Source: Spirosoma endbachense
Lineage (GTDB): Bacteria > Bacteroidota > Bacteroidia > Cytophagales > Spirosomataceae
Length of the DNA: 64,000 nt
Direction: 5' to 3'
NCBI RefSeq assembly: GCF_010233585.1
Contig: NZ_CP045997.1
Coordinates: forward strand, 1,002,522-1,066,521
Both the position numbers and the translations under genes were made by a program. This document shows, piece by piece, positions 1-11,143 of this stretch; positions within the stretch are counted from its first letter, which is position 1; each line of letters opens with the position of its first letter. The notes beneath the pieces were generated by a model, which worked only from the letters and a program-made list of their open reading frames with translations, searched no databases and was not told the origin of the DNA.

Positions 1-1753
1 ATTGCACCCGATACAACCATATTTGCCAGTAGCTTTCCGGCTCGTCAAATACTTTTTCCAGGCTTAGTCGGTTTTGGGCTGCGTTAAGGATCGGTACCGC
101 AGATACGACATAGTCGCCATCAAGGGCTTTCAACGCATCCGTATCAATCTGGAGATGACTTACCGACCGATTTTGGGTCTTGCCGAACAGATAGTTCATA
201 CCTAGTTCAGCCGTGTAGAGGTAAACACGGCAGGCATAAGCATCGTAATAAACCCGCATTTGTCGGGTTCCTTTGGTCAGTTCAGCCGCAATGATTTTTC
301 GAAAAGCGTGTTTGTAGGGGAGGGGATAATTATTCTGGTAACTATCCAGCGTATAAAATCCATTGAACTGTGCGACCGACGGATGCATACCGAGGCAGAT
401 TACCCGGTAATCGGCCTGTGGTCGATGGATGTAGTCGCGAATTTGGGTGAATTGTTTTTCGGCAAAAAAGGCCCGGAAGGATGGATGCTGCGCTTCTGTG
501 ACAAATCCAGCCAGCTTACCCACATTAATGCACCATTCTTTGTTGGCCACGACCATCAGCAAGAGCTGCCCAGCCAGAACCAGACGATTCCAGCGGCCAT
601 TGGCCCTAAACTGCTGGAGGGATAAGGCAAGCAGACAAAACCATAGCGTAGGAAGCAGGAAATAGAAACGGTCGAACTGAAAAACCCGAAATTTCATTCC
701 CAGCGAGCTATCGCCGAGCCATACGATGAGATAATGGTAAAAACCATGAATCAGACAGAAAATACCGGCTATGATTTGCAACCCCACGAGCCACCAAACG
801 GCTCGACGATTATGCCGCTTATAGGCTCGCCATGCGCCTAAACCACTTACCGTTACAATGCCCAGCGTCAGAAAGGCGCCCGTGTTAAACATCGGCCAGA
901 CAAACAAATCAGCACTTCGGCGCAGGCTGTCCAGAATCTTCATGGAGCGGAGTTGCGCATAATCGAACTCAACCCGTTCGGAAACGTACGTCTGGTTGAT
1001 AAACGCATAAATCAGCTCCCACTCACTGGCTAAATACACCATCGACAGTAAAGCCAACCCGAGCAGGAACGGCCAGTTGACCGTTCGATGGCGTATCAGG
1101 CTAATCAGCCCAATTACACCAAGGGCTATGCAGATAAATAAGCCAGCCCAGACAAAAAAGGAGTAAAAGGGAAAGAGAACAATGATCAGCCAATCGGTCC
1201 AGCGGCTTGTATATGTCAGCAGGTTCAGAAAGGCGAATAGGAGCAGCGGTTGCCCACTGACCGATGCACCATGCACGGTGTAACAAGGTACTAACGCGAA
1301 CAAAAATGCGATGGCTACCCGTGTGAACGCCCACTGAGGAGCGGGTAAAATGTGCTTCTTCAGCAACAGGTACATGCCCCAAAAACCAATGCTGTGTACG
1401 GCGGCAAAATTGAGAACCTGTGCGGCATAAGGCGGAAGCAGCCAGAACGAGAGCACTTCAAGATTCAGGCCAGTACGGAAAGCCGAACGGGGAATACCCG
1501 TGAAACTCCCGCCACTCATCGCATTCGGAATTAGTGTATTTAGATCGAAATTGAAGGCTGTGCCGGTAATCTTCAGGAGATACAGATACAGAAAATCGCT
1601 ATCCAGATTATCGTGAATAGTTAAATGAGCACCTTCGCCGAGCCAGACATACGGAAATACATAAAGTACTAACAGGCCAATGGCCATTCGTAAATACGTC
1701 TTTTCGGATGAAGCGGTGGGTGAGTCGACAATTGAAAGAGGAACAGGAGGCAT
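1..1753 (-). CDS. Polytopic membrane protein, DUF6044/YfhO-like (3' end outside window)
   Basis: An open minus-strand frame runs from the ATG at 1753 to the window edge without a stop, about 584 codons, so the C-terminus is missing. The translation begins MPPVPLSIVDSPTASS. It then shows many hydrophobic segments with short loops, and a soluble C-terminal stretch after the last segment. The layout (about ten membrane spans, then an extracytoplasmic tail) resembles DUF6044 or YfhO-like glycosyltransferase-type membrane proteins of Bacteroidota, but I do not recognise a catalytic motif. It is divergent from the M28 peptidase at 1897, and the 143 bp between them must hold both promoters. The family call is tentative; that it is a real membrane-protein gene is much surer. 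Confidence 0.7.
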   Translation of the reverse strand, partial: MPPVPLSIVDSPTASSEKTYLRMAIGLLVLYVFPYVWLGEGAHLTIHDNLDSDFLYLYLLKITGTAFNFDLNTLIPNAMSGGSFTGIPRSAFRTGLNLEVLSFWLLPPYAAQVLNFAAVHSIGFWGMYLLLKKHILPAPQWAFTRVAIAFLFALVPCYTVHGASVSGQPLLLFAFLNLLTYTSRWTDWLIIVLFPFYSFFVWAGLFICIALGVIGLISLIRHRTVNWPFLLGLALLSMVYLASEWELIYAFINQTYVSERVEFDYAQLRSMKILDSLRRSADLFVWPMFNTGAFLTLGIVTVSGLGAWRAYKRHNRRAVWWLVGLQIIAGIFCLIHGFYHYLIVWLGDSSLGMKFRVFQFDRFYFLLPTLWFCLLALSLQQFRANGRWNRLVLAGQLLLMVVANKEWCINVGKLAGFVTEAQHPSFRAFFAEKQFTQIRDYIHRPQADYRVICLGMHPSVAQFNGFYTLDSYQNNYPLPYKHAFRKIIAAELTKGTRQMRVYYDAYACRVYLYTAELGMNYLFGKTQNRSVSHLQIDTDALKALDGDYVVSAVPILNAAQNRLSLEKVFDEPESYWQIWLYRVQ

Positions 1754-1896
1754 AACGCAATTTACTAGTCCAAATCGGCTGGATTATTAAAATCCGGTGC
1801 GGGTTCGAAAAACGAAATTACTGAAAATCGCTGAGAGGTAGGGAATCCTGAAAAGCCGTTGGGGTTTTTCGTAATTTTACCGTAAACCCAATCACC

Positions 1897-3441
1897 ATGC
1901 AAACTTCTTCTCTCGTCGCTGTACTGGCCGGTCTCGTGTTAACTACTGGATCATTGCAGGCGCAGACCGGTCCTGCCAAACAAACAGCTTCGCGTTCTAA
2001 AACCCCGTTGGCAGCTAAACTGCCAGAATTCTCTATTTCACGGGCTGAGGTTGAGAGCCATACCCGCTTTCTGGCTTCTGATGAACTGATGGGGCGCCGG
2101 ACAGGTGAGCCTGGTAATCAGGTGGCCGCCCGTTACATTGCTGAACAATTCCGACAGTTGGGGTTAAATACGCCACCCGGCCAAACCGATTATTTTCAAC
2201 AAATTGGCCTGGAAAAAGTGAAGGCTGCCAGTAGTGCTAGCTTGATCCTGGGTAAGGATACGCTCCGGTTGGGCAAAGAGCTGGTCGTTATGGCGGGCGG
2301 CCCTACGAATGTATCGGGCGAGGTTGTTTATGTTGGTTATGGCCTTACCGATGGTGAGGATGGCTACAAAGGACGCGATGTAAAAGGGCGTATTTTGGTA
2401 GCACAGGGCGGTTCTCCGGATGCAAAAGGGCCGGGCGAAATTTTTCGGGCTTCGGCCGAAAAGCGTAAACTGGCTACCAGTAAAGGGGCTGCTGCGTTGA
2501 TCGAACTCTACAGTGAATCTATTCCCTGGGGCTTTGTGAACCAGTATTTCAGTCGCGAACAGGTTTCTATTCCGGCAACAGAAGCGGGCAATACTCCCAT
2601 AGCCCATGCATGGGTTAATAATGCCAATAACCAATACAAGCAATTAAAAGAGGCCGGGCAAACGGTTGTGTTTCGAACCTCAGGTCGGCCGCGATCGATG
2701 GTGTCATCAGCTAATGTGGCTGGCATTATCGAAGGCACTGATCCCAAACTTAAAAGCGAATACGTCATCTTGTCGGCCCATTTTGACCATGTTGGTGTTG
2801 GCAAACAGGGTGGCAGCGCTTACCAGCCCAGCGATAGCATTTTTAATGGAGCACGGGATAATGCATTCGGAACGGTCTCAATTCTGGAAGCAGCCAAAAC
2901 ACTTTCGCAGCAACGCCCAAAACGGTCAATCCTGGTGCTTGCACTAACGGGCGAAGAAGTTGGCCTGCTTGGAAGTCGCTACTACGCCGAACATCCATTG
3001 GTGCCACTCAAACAAACGATTTTCGATCTCAACACCGATGGCGCTGGCTACAATGATACCACGATTGTTTCGGTAATTGGCCTTGAACGAACCGGTGCGA
3101 AAAATGAAATTGAAACAGCCGCGAAAACATTCGGCCTGGGTGTATTTGCTGAACCAGCTCCCGAGCAGGGCTTATTTGATCGATCAGACAATGTTAACTT
3201 TGCCGTCAAAGGGGTTCCGGCGCCTACTTTTTCGGCTGGCTTTAAAGCCTTCGATGAAGCCATTGGAAAATATTATCACCAGGCTATCGATAACCCCGAA
3301 TCGCTCGATTTTAACTACGTTCAAAAATTTTGCCAGGCGTTTGCTTATGCGGCCCGTTTGATTGCCGACCGGCCAATGCGGCCACAATGGTCGGCGGGTG
3401 ATAAGTATGAAGCGGCCGGAAAAGCCTTGTATGGACAGTAG
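1897..3441 (+). CDS. M28 family zinc metallopeptidase, secreted
   Basis: A 514-residue exported aminopeptidase-type protein. Residues 1-22 form a signal peptide ending near LQAQ. Residues about 140-260 look like an inserted PA (protease-associated) domain, and the M28 fold follows. The di-zinc ligands are visible: His295 in SAHFDH, Asp321 in GARDNA, Glu353-Glu354 in TGEE (general base and ligand), Asp381 in NTDG, and His461 in YYHQ. The family releases N-terminal amino acids from peptides in the periplasm or outside the cell. The ATG at 1897 is the only start giving a clean signal peptide. The gene stands alone, divergent from the membrane protein to its left. Substrate cannot be told from sequence. 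Confidence 0.92.
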   Translation: MQTSSLVAVLAGLVLTTGSLQAQTGPAKQTASRSKTPLAAKLPEFSISRAEVESHTRFLASDELMGRRTGEPGNQVAARYIAEQFRQLGLNTPPGQTDYFQQIGLEKVKAASSASLILGKDTLRLGKELVVMAGGPTNVSGEVVYVGYGLTDGEDGYKGRDVKGRILVAQGGSPDAKGPGEIFRASAEKRKLATSKGAAALIELYSESIPWGFVNQYFSREQVSIPATEAGNTPIAHAWVNNANNQYKQLKEAGQTVVFRTSGRPRSMVSSANVAGIIEGTDPKLKSEYVILSAHFDHVGVGKQGGSAYQPSDSIFNGARDNAFGTVSILEAAKTLSQQRPKRSILVLALTGEEVGLLGSRYYAEHPLVPLKQTIFDLNTDGAGYNDTTIVSVIGLERTGAKNEIETAAKTFGLGVFAEPAPEQGLFDRSDNVNFAVKGVPAPTFSAGFKAFDEAIGKYYHQAIDNPESLDFNYVQKFCQAFAYAARLIADRPMRPQWSAGDKYEAAGKALYGQ

Positions 3442-3572
3442 TTAGTTTATAGCTGGCGGCTTTTATTCAGGTAATTACTTCTCGACCGATTAACCCGAAT
3501 AAAAGCCGTTCAGCGTAACGAAAAACTAAACGACCCGCCCCAGCGTTATTTTACTATTAACAATACTCGGAC

Positions 3573-3806
3573 ATGCTGTTTAAATATCTCTTCATCATCA
3601 CCCTTGTTATTCTGTTCGTACCGCCTGTGCGTCGATTTGTCTTTTACCTGCTCGTTGGCCGGCAGTTAGTGAAGCAACAGAAACAGCAGGGCAACGGCCA
3701 GGGTGGTCGCCGGGAGGGCGAAATTCGGGTAGAACCCCGACCAGGAAAAGATTCGGGCTCTCGCTATACGGGTGGTGAATACGTTGACTACGAAGAAGTT
3801 AAGTAG
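3573..3806 (+). CDS. DUF4834 family small membrane protein
   Basis: A 77-residue protein with one N-terminal transmembrane segment (LFIITLVILFV, about residues 5-17). A conserved PPVRRFVFYLLVGRQLVKQQ stretch follows, then a Gly/Arg-rich polar tail with several Tyr. This matches the Bacteroidota DUF4834 family, whose function is unknown. It ends directly against the convergent lipoprotein gene: its last stop base is 3806 and the other gene's stop begins at 3807, so there is no space for a separate terminator. Confidence 0.8.
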   Translation: MLFKYLFIITLVILFVPPVRRFVFYLLVGRQLVKQQKQQGNGQGGRREGEIRVEPRPGKDSGSRYTGGEYVDYEEVK

Positions 3807-4187
3807 TTAATTTTCTTTTTTATATTTCACGGCAAGGCCAGTCATTACATAGCCGTTGTCGGTTGTCGATGTGTAGTACGTATATCGAACGGCTACCAGT
3901 GCGTCTGCACCAATCTTTTTCGCCTGCATTGTCAATCGGGCCAGCATTAGTTCTTTCTGCTGCACGTCGTTTCCCCGACTGAGCATACGCTGATTCTCCG
4001 ATTGCCGTTGTGTCAGCGGTACTTCTCCTTTCAATTCCAGATCCTGAAGTGGATCAAACGGCCGTTCGGGTCGTTGATCGTCATAAAATACGTCAACGGG
4101 ATAGTGATTCTTATGTTGCAGGTACACCATAGGCTTAAAGCAGCCCGTCATACTGAGTAGTACTACAATTACGAATACGTTTTTCAT
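3807..4187 (-). CDS. Small lipoprotein, hypothetical
   Basis: A 126-residue protein whose N-terminus MKNVFVIVVLLSMTGC is a signal peptide II with a lipobox (SMTGC, Cys16), so it is probably lipid-anchored. The middle is polar. The C-terminal half contains AKKIGADALVAVRYTYY, which resembles the alpha-beta segment of YbjQ/UPF0145-like or DUF4156-like lipoproteins ("GADA-hydrophobic-V-RY"). That resemblance is too short to assign a family. It is convergent and abutting with the DUF4834 gene. No partner gene suggests a role. Confidence 0.72.
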   Translation of the reverse strand: MKNVFVIVVLLSMTGCFKPMVYLQHKNHYPVDVFYDDQRPERPFDPLQDLELKGEVPLTQRQSENQRMLSRGNDVQQKELMLARLTMQAKKIGADALVAVRYTYYTSTTDNGYVMTGLAVKYKKEN

Positions 4188-4373
4188 AAGTATCTGTGTT
4201 ATTGATCCGCGAATTGTTCTGTAAAGAATCCAACCTCCTTTTGTTGAAGAACAGATGGATCTATAACTGTAAACTACGTTTTGCTGGCGCAGAAACTTTT
4301 ACCGAAACAACCAATCTAAAAGAAATTGCAGACAAAATAAATAAAAAAATATTGCCCATATTTATAATAGACT

Positions 4374-4408
4374 TTTCGCTTCGAGCCGTGGTATGGCTCG
4401 AAGCGAAA
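4374..4408. terminator. Strong 14-bp hairpin
   Basis: A perfect inverted repeat: TTTCGCTTCGAGCC (4374-4387), a 7-nt loop, then GGCTCGAAGCGAAA (4395-4408). No gene ends next to it. It may be a remnant terminator or an insulator between the divergent transcription units. It has no long T-run on either side. Confidence 0.55.
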
Positions 4409-4629
4409 CATTGATTTCAGGATATTTACAGAGCAAAGTTTATAGTTGTAGTAGGAGAGGGTGTAGATGTGGATAAGTTGCTTATAATCAGGAAAAATAG
4501 CGAACAGTTGCGCATGCTTCAAGGCTGATTATTCTAGTCGGCTCCAGCGTCTTTAATCCTTTTCCCAATACCCGGATATAGATTCCTTCAATAGATCGCT
4601 TTGCGAGTGCTTTTTTATCAAAAATTTTC

Positions 4630-4661
4630 TTGGACGGGTTTCAAATTTAATATTATCTTTG
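4630..4661 (+). promoter_or_regulatory. Bacteroidota-type promoter upstream of marR-rph
   Basis: TATCTTTG at 4654-4661 fits the Bacteroidota -7 consensus TAnnTTTG exactly. A TTG (-33 element) sits at 4630-4632, 21 bp upstream. The expected start of transcription is near 4668, giving a leader of about 25 nt before the marR ATG at 4693. The leader contains the AT-rich near-repeat AAGATATTTAGTTAATAAGA, a possible MarR autoregulatory site. Confidence 0.6.
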
Positions 4662-4692
4662 TGGCTAAGATATTTAGTTAATAAGATATATT

Positions 4693-5148
4693 ATGAAGGA
4701 TGACCTTCTCAAACAGATCAGAAAACTGAGCCAGCAGTATGCATACACCTCCATTCAGATGCACGAAGCCGTTGCCCGAAAGGCAGGGCTTTCAGGAACT
4801 GACCATAAATACCTGGGATTTTTAATGGAAAAAGGGCAAATGACAGCAGGCGAGCTGTCGACCTTAACCGGTCTGACGACGGGTGCGGTTACCGGTTTGA
4901 TCGACAGATTTGAAAAGAAAAACCTGGTGAAAAGACAATATGCTGAAGACGACAGACGGAAGGTTTTCATTGTCCCAGACACCCCAACCATAATGGCACT
5001 ACTGGTACCACTCTACAAAGAATTCCGAAGCAAGTCAGAAAAATTGATCGCTTCATTTTCAGACGAGGAGGCCAAAATTATTGAAGCCTACTTTTTAAAA
5101 GCAATTGACATAATGAATGAGACGACGAATCAACTCAACAACAAATAA
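4693..5148 (+). CDS. MarR family transcriptional regulator
   Basis: A 151-residue winged-helix regulator. The MarR core spans residues about 30-110. The recognition region is MTAGELSTLTGLTTGAVTGL, followed by the wing motif KRQYAEDDRRKVFIV with the typical D-D-R-R. Flanking helices would dimerise. It sits 19 bp upstream of the rifampicin phosphotransferase gene on the same strand, so the two are almost surely co-transcribed. By family analogy it represses its own operon and is released by a small ligand. A link to rifamycin sensing is an inference from position only. Confidence 0.9.
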   Translation: MKDDLLKQIRKLSQQYAYTSIQMHEAVARKAGLSGTDHKYLGFLMEKGQMTAGELSTLTGLTTGAVTGLIDRFEKKNLVKRQYAEDDRRKVFIVPDTPTIMALLVPLYKEFRSKSEKLIASFSDEEAKIIEAYFLKAIDIMNETTNQLNNK

Positions 5149-5164
5149 TTGCTGAAAAGTATAA

Positions 5165-7855
<2,691 letters not shown>

Positions 7856-7939
7856 AAAGAGAAGGTGATAGATAACCCCCAAATAGTTATTTTTAATCCG
7901 TGAATTCATCAGTAAAGAAGCCTAAATACGAGATATGGA

Positions 7940-7965
7940 GAGGTCAGGTCGAAGAACCTGACCTC
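7940..7965. repeat. Dispersed palindromic repeat, copy 1
   Basis: GAGGTCAGGT at 7940-7949 and ACCTGACCTC at 7956-7965 form a perfect 10-bp stem with a 6-nt loop. It lies between the convergent rph and purN genes and could end both transcripts. The same 26-bp unit in reverse orientation recurs at 19493-19518 with 24 of 26 bases identical, so it belongs to a dispersed family and is not just a local terminator. Confidence 0.7.
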
Positions 7966-7994
7966 ACTCAACTTATTCCAGCCCTACTCACGCA

Positions 7995-8615
7995 TCAGGA
8001 AAGCCCTGCCAGAACTTCGGCTATTACATGTGGATAATGGGTGTGCTCAAGCGCCTGAACATTCCGGGCTACATCATCCGGCGTGTCTGTTGGTAAGACC
8101 GGGCAACGAGCCTGGTAAATGACCTGGCCTTCATCATACCGTTCATTTACGTAATGAATAGTTATGCCGGATTCAGTTTCGCCAGCCGCAACGACTGCTT
8201 CATGTACAAAGTGGCCGTACATGCCTTTTCCGCCAAATTTAGGCAGCAATGCCGGGTGAATATTAACGATTTTGTTGGGGAATGCACGAACCAGATCGCT
8301 CGGCATCAGCCACATAAATCCAGCCAGAACGATCAGGTCGATTTCCTGATTCAAAAGGAGTTGCGTGATTTTATCTGTTTCATAAAACGTTTTCCGATCA
8401 AATAACAAAACCGGAATATGAAGCCGACGGGCACGCTCGATAACCCCCGCTTTGTGATTGTTGGAGACAATCAGCGAAACGTCTATATCAGTATTGTCAG
8501 CAAAATAAGTTGCAATTTTTTCGGCGTTCGAGCCGGAACCGGAAGCAAAGAGGGCGATACGTTTCAAGGGTATACTGAATAATGGGGCTTTTTCCAGGAG
8601 ACGAGTCACACTCAT
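7995..8615 (-). CDS. purN: Phosphoribosylglycinamide formyltransferase
   Basis: A 206-residue enzyme transferring formyl from 10-formyl-THF to GAR in purine synthesis. Visible are the phosphate loop FASGSGSNAEKI, VLAGFMWLMPSDLV, and the catalytic block INIHPALLPKFGGKGMYG (Asn-x-His). The His-rich tail GITIHYVNERYDEGQVIYQ contains the catalytic Asp. The ATG at 8615 gives about 17 residues more than most family members. A TTG codon just before KRIALFASG (near 8565) would give the usual N-terminus and may be the true start. It is divergent from the ABC ATPase. Confidence 0.93.
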   Translation of the reverse strand: MSVTRLLEKAPLFSIPLKRIALFASGSGSNAEKIATYFADNTDIDVSLIVSNNHKAGVIERARRLHIPVLLFDRKTFYETDKITQLLLNQEIDLIVLAGFMWLMPSDLVRAFPNKIVNIHPALLPKFGGKGMYGHFVHEAVVAAGETESGITIHYVNERYDEGQVIYQARCPVLPTDTPDDVARNVQALEHTHYPHVIAEVLAGLS

Positions 8616-8765
8616 ACAGGAATTATGATTAATCGTAGCGCAATTCCCAGTGGAAGCCCCGTAAGAAATGGCAGGTAAAATTATTCATTATCTGTTGTAC
8701 ATTATCCATTAACTAGTCAGCCTGCCATACTTTTGCCTATTTTTGTGACTACTCGCCCGAATCCG

Positions 8766-9392
8766 ATGCTGGCAACAAATCAACTCACGTTTGAATACGG
8801 TCCTGCGAAACAGTTCGCATTTCCGGATGTATACTGCGCTAACCGCGAAGCCCTTCTGATTCTGGGGCGATCCGGTACAGGAAAAACAACTTTCCTGCAC
8901 CTACTGGCTTTACTGCTTCGACCAAAGGGTGGTTCGGTCGTTATTGACCAGACTGACCTGACGAAACTGAGCCCAGCCGAAACGGCGGCTTTTCGGGCTA
9001 AACACGTTGGTATTATTTATCAGAAGCCTCATTTTGTCAGTTCGCTATCGGTGCTGGATAACCTGGTATTGGCCAACTACCTGGCCAGTAAGCCGCAGGA
9101 CAGAAACCGCGCCCGCGATCTGGCCGGTCAGTTAGGCTTTGGCGATCAGTTGCCTAAGAAAACCCATCAGTTGAGCCAGGGCGAACAGCAGCGGGTCAGT
9201 ATTGCGCGGGCGGTCATGAATCAGCCCGATATTATTCTGGCCGACGAACCAACATCCAGCCTTGACGATGAAAACACCGCTCGGGTCGTTAAGCTCCTGC
9301 GCGAACAGTCGGAACAGATCGGTGCTAGTCTGATTGTTGTTACCCACGACCAGCGCCTGAAGGATGTATTTCAGAACCGGGTAGCCCTTTGA
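8766..9392 (+). CDS. ABC transporter ATP-binding protein (LolD/MacB type)
   Basis: An ATPase of about 208 residues from the ATG at 8766; an ATG at 8733 would add 11 residues without family support. Walker A is GRSGTGKTT, the Q-loop YQKPHF, the signature LSQGEQQRVSIARA, Walker B DIILADEPTSSLD, and the switch His lies in VVTHDQR. The short form and the signature resemble LolD/MacB-type export ATPases that pair with FtsX-like permeases. No permease is adjacent; the next gene encodes an exported cyclophilin. The partner must be encoded elsewhere. Confidence 0.88.
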   Translation: MLATNQLTFEYGPAKQFAFPDVYCANREALLILGRSGTGKTTFLHLLALLLRPKGGSVVIDQTDLTKLSPAETAAFRAKHVGIIYQKPHFVSSLSVLDNLVLANYLASKPQDRNRARDLAGQLGFGDQLPKKTHQLSQGEQQRVSIARAVMNQPDIILADEPTSSLDDENTARVVKLLREQSEQIGASLIVVTHDQRLKDVFQNRVAL

Positions 9393-9423
9393 GTTTATCG
9401 TTTACCGTAGCTTATATCGTCTA

Positions 9424-10128
9424 ATGCGCAAATTTCTACTTGTTTTCCTGCTCCTGCCTTTGCTGACAATGGGGCAAAATCGCAAGAAAAAAGATTATCT
9501 CGTATCGCTCAATACCCGGTTTGGCACCATGCGGCTCGTACTATATGACCAGACTCCGAAACATAAAGAAAACTTCATTAAACTCGTTAATCAGAAATTT
9601 TACGATAGCTTGTTATTTCACCGAATCATCCCACTGTTTATGATTCAGGGAGGTGATCCGAACTCGCGAAAATCGCAGGCCGACGAACCCTTAGGTATGG
9701 GCGCTGTAGACTACAAAATTCCGGCGGAGTTTGCGCCGGGGCTTTTTCACAAGAAAGGCGCGCTGGCTGCCGCTCGTGATAATAACCCCGAGAAAGCATC
9801 GAGCGGTTGTCAGTTCTACATTGTGCAGGGACGTGTCTGGAACGATGAGGATTTTCAGAAGCAAATTGCCCGGATTCAGACAATGAAAGGCCGTTTGCCA
9901 ACCGATGAGCAGAAAAAAGTGTACCAAACGCTGGGGGGATCTCCGCATCTGGATGGCAACTACACCGTGTTTGGCGAAGTAATTGATGGATTGGCTGTAG
10001 TGGATAGCATTGTCAAACAGCCCCGCAATGAAATGGATCGCCCGAATCAGGATGTTCGTATGAGTATGACTGGTTCCTGGATAAAGAAAAAAAAGATTAA
10101 AAAACAGTACGGCTATCAATACTTGTAG
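9424..10128 (+). CDS. Peptidyl-prolyl cis-trans isomerase, cyclophilin type, exported
   Basis: A 234-residue cyclophilin with an N-terminal signal peptide (FLLVFLLLPLLTMGQ). Core motifs: FHRIIPLFMIQGGDP with the catalytic Arg, KGALAAARD, SSGCQFYIVQG, and DGNYTVFGEVIDGLAVVD. The family speeds proline isomerisation during folding, and the signal places it in the periplasm. Relative to minimal bacterial cyclophilins it has an insert between the core beta strands (about residues 145-165) and a basic C-terminal tail rich in Lys. It starts 31 bp after the ABC ATPase and may share its transcript. Its stop lies inside the first arm of a repeated palindrome at 10125. Confidence 0.92.
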   Translation: MRKFLLVFLLLPLLTMGQNRKKKDYLVSLNTRFGTMRLVLYDQTPKHKENFIKLVNQKFYDSLLFHRIIPLFMIQGGDPNSRKSQADEPLGMGAVDYKIPAEFAPGLFHKKGALAAARDNNPEKASSGCQFYIVQGRVWNDEDFQKQIARIQTMKGRLPTDEQKKVYQTLGGSPHLDGNYTVFGEVIDGLAVVDSIVKQPRNEMDRPNQDVRMSMTGSWIKKKKIKKQYGYQYL

Positions 10129-10218
10129 AGACGTAATTTGCGTCTTACCTGCGTCAATACGAATACGTACCGGCAAAGCCATTTAGTCAGGAGACTGCGC
10201 TGGCAGACCGGTCTCTAC
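10125..10218. repeat. GTAGAGAC inverted-repeat element, copy 1
   Basis: GTAGAGAC (10125-10132) is matched by GTCTCTAC (10211-10218), enclosing about 78 nt. An inner, imperfect partner CGTCTTAC lies at 10141-10148, so the left part alone can fold as GTAGAGACG-n-GCGTCTTAC. It fills the gap between the cyclophilin and rmlD-like genes and overlaps the cyclophilin stop. The same GTCTCTA/TAGAGAC arms recur at 28565-28604. Confidence 0.55.
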
Positions 10219-10228
10219 ACAGAAAATT

Positions 10229-11143
10229 ATGAAAAAACGAATTCTTCTCACAGGTGCCAATGGTTTATTGGGGCAAAAATTGGTCGATTTGCTGGTTCAG
10301 CAGCCGGATGTCGACTTAATCGCTACGGCACGCGGTGGCAATCGTCTGCCTTATTCAGAAGGCTATACCTATCGATCAATGGACATCACCAACCGTCAGG
10401 AAGTACTTGATGTGATCGGCGATGTGCGCCCGAACGTAGTTATCCACGGAGCCGCGATGACGGATGTGGATAAGTGTGAAATTCAGAAAGATAACTGCTG
10501 GGCGCAGAACGTTCATGCCGTTGAGTATATCATTGAAGCCTGCCGGGCAATTGATGCTTTCCTGCTTCACGTGTCAACCGACTTTATTTTCGATGGAGCG
10601 GCAGGCCCCTATGACGAAACGGCCGAAGCTAATCCAATTAGTTTTTATGGCTGGAGCAAGCAGGCTGGTGAGTCGGCAGTGAAACATTCGGGTGGGTTGC
10701 GTTGGGCTATTGCGCGGACAGTACTCGTATATGGTATTGCTCACGACATGAGCCGCAGTAATATCATTTTATGGGTCAAAAAGTCGCTCGAAGATGGCAA
10801 GAACATTAAGGTCGTAACGGATCAGTGGCGTAGCCCGACGCTGGCCGAAGATCTGGCAATGGGTTGCTACCTCATCGCCGATAAAGAAGCAGAAGGTATT
10901 TTCAATATTTCGGGCAAGGAGGTGCTGACCCCGTATGATATGGCGATTAAAACGGCCGATTATTTCGGATTGGACAAATCGCTGATCACGCAGGCCGATG
11001 CATCGACCTTTACGCAGATTGCCCGCCGTCCTCCACGTACCGGATTTATTCTCGATAAAGCGGTTACGATGCTGGGCTATGATCCGCATACATTTGAAGA
11101 GGGAATTGCCGTTTTGGCTAGCCAGTTAAAACAACCAGCGTGA
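10229..11143 (+). CDS. RmlD-like SDR sugar-nucleotide reductase
   Basis: A 304-residue extended short-chain dehydrogenase. The NAD(P) loop is TGANGLLGQKL at the N-terminus. VIHGAAMTDVDKCE is the RmlD-family substrate block, and the catalytic Tyr-x-x-x-Lys is in SFYGWSKQAGE. It resembles dTDP-4-dehydrorhamnose reductase, but there are no rmlA, rmlB or rmlC genes in the window, so the true substrate is open. The stop overlaps the GTG start of the next gene by 4 bases (GTGA), implying translational coupling. Confidence 0.85.
   Translation: MKKRILLTGANGLLGQKLVDLLVQQPDVDLIATARGGNRLPYSEGYTYRSMDITNRQEVLDVIGDVRPNVVIHGAAMTDVDKCEIQKDNCWAQNVHAVEYIIEACRAIDAFLLHVSTDFIFDGAAGPYDETAEANPISFYGWSKQAGESAVKHSGGLRWAIARTVLVYGIAHDMSRSNIILWVKKSLEDGKNIKVVTDQWRSPTLAEDLAMGCYLIADKEAEGIFNISGKEVLTPYDMAIKTADYFGLDKSLITQADASTFTQIARRPPRTGFILDKAVTMLGYDPHTFEEGIAVLASQLKQPA

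Larger units (their letters stand above)
4188..4692. other. 505 bp AT-rich intergenic region
   Basis: The region lies between divergent genes: the lipoprotein on minus and marR on plus. It holds a strong hairpin (4374-4408) and a Bacteroidota-type promoter for marR (4630-4661). Short open frames here (for example 4196-4414 plus) lack family resemblance and a convincing start, and I do not call them genes. The local base composition is more AT-rich than the flanks. Confidence 0.6.

Noticed and set aside
2164..2643. Minus-strand frame of 159 codons within the M28 gene
   Set aside because: It is a shadow of the real coding frame; composition follows the complement of the peptidase gene and no start context or domain is present.
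4196..4414. Plus-strand open frame of 72 codons in the 4188-4692 gap
   Set aside because: It overlaps a strong hairpin, has no family likeness and no convincing start.
4630..5148. Rifampicin-associated element (RAE) upstream of marR-rph
   Set aside because: No RAE-like GC-rich inverted repeat was seen; the region shows only a standard promoter and an AT-rich repeat.
8733..8765. Upstream ATG for the ABC ATPase
   Set aside because: The extra 11 residues have no counterpart in the family; the ATG at 8766 directly precedes the conserved first strand.
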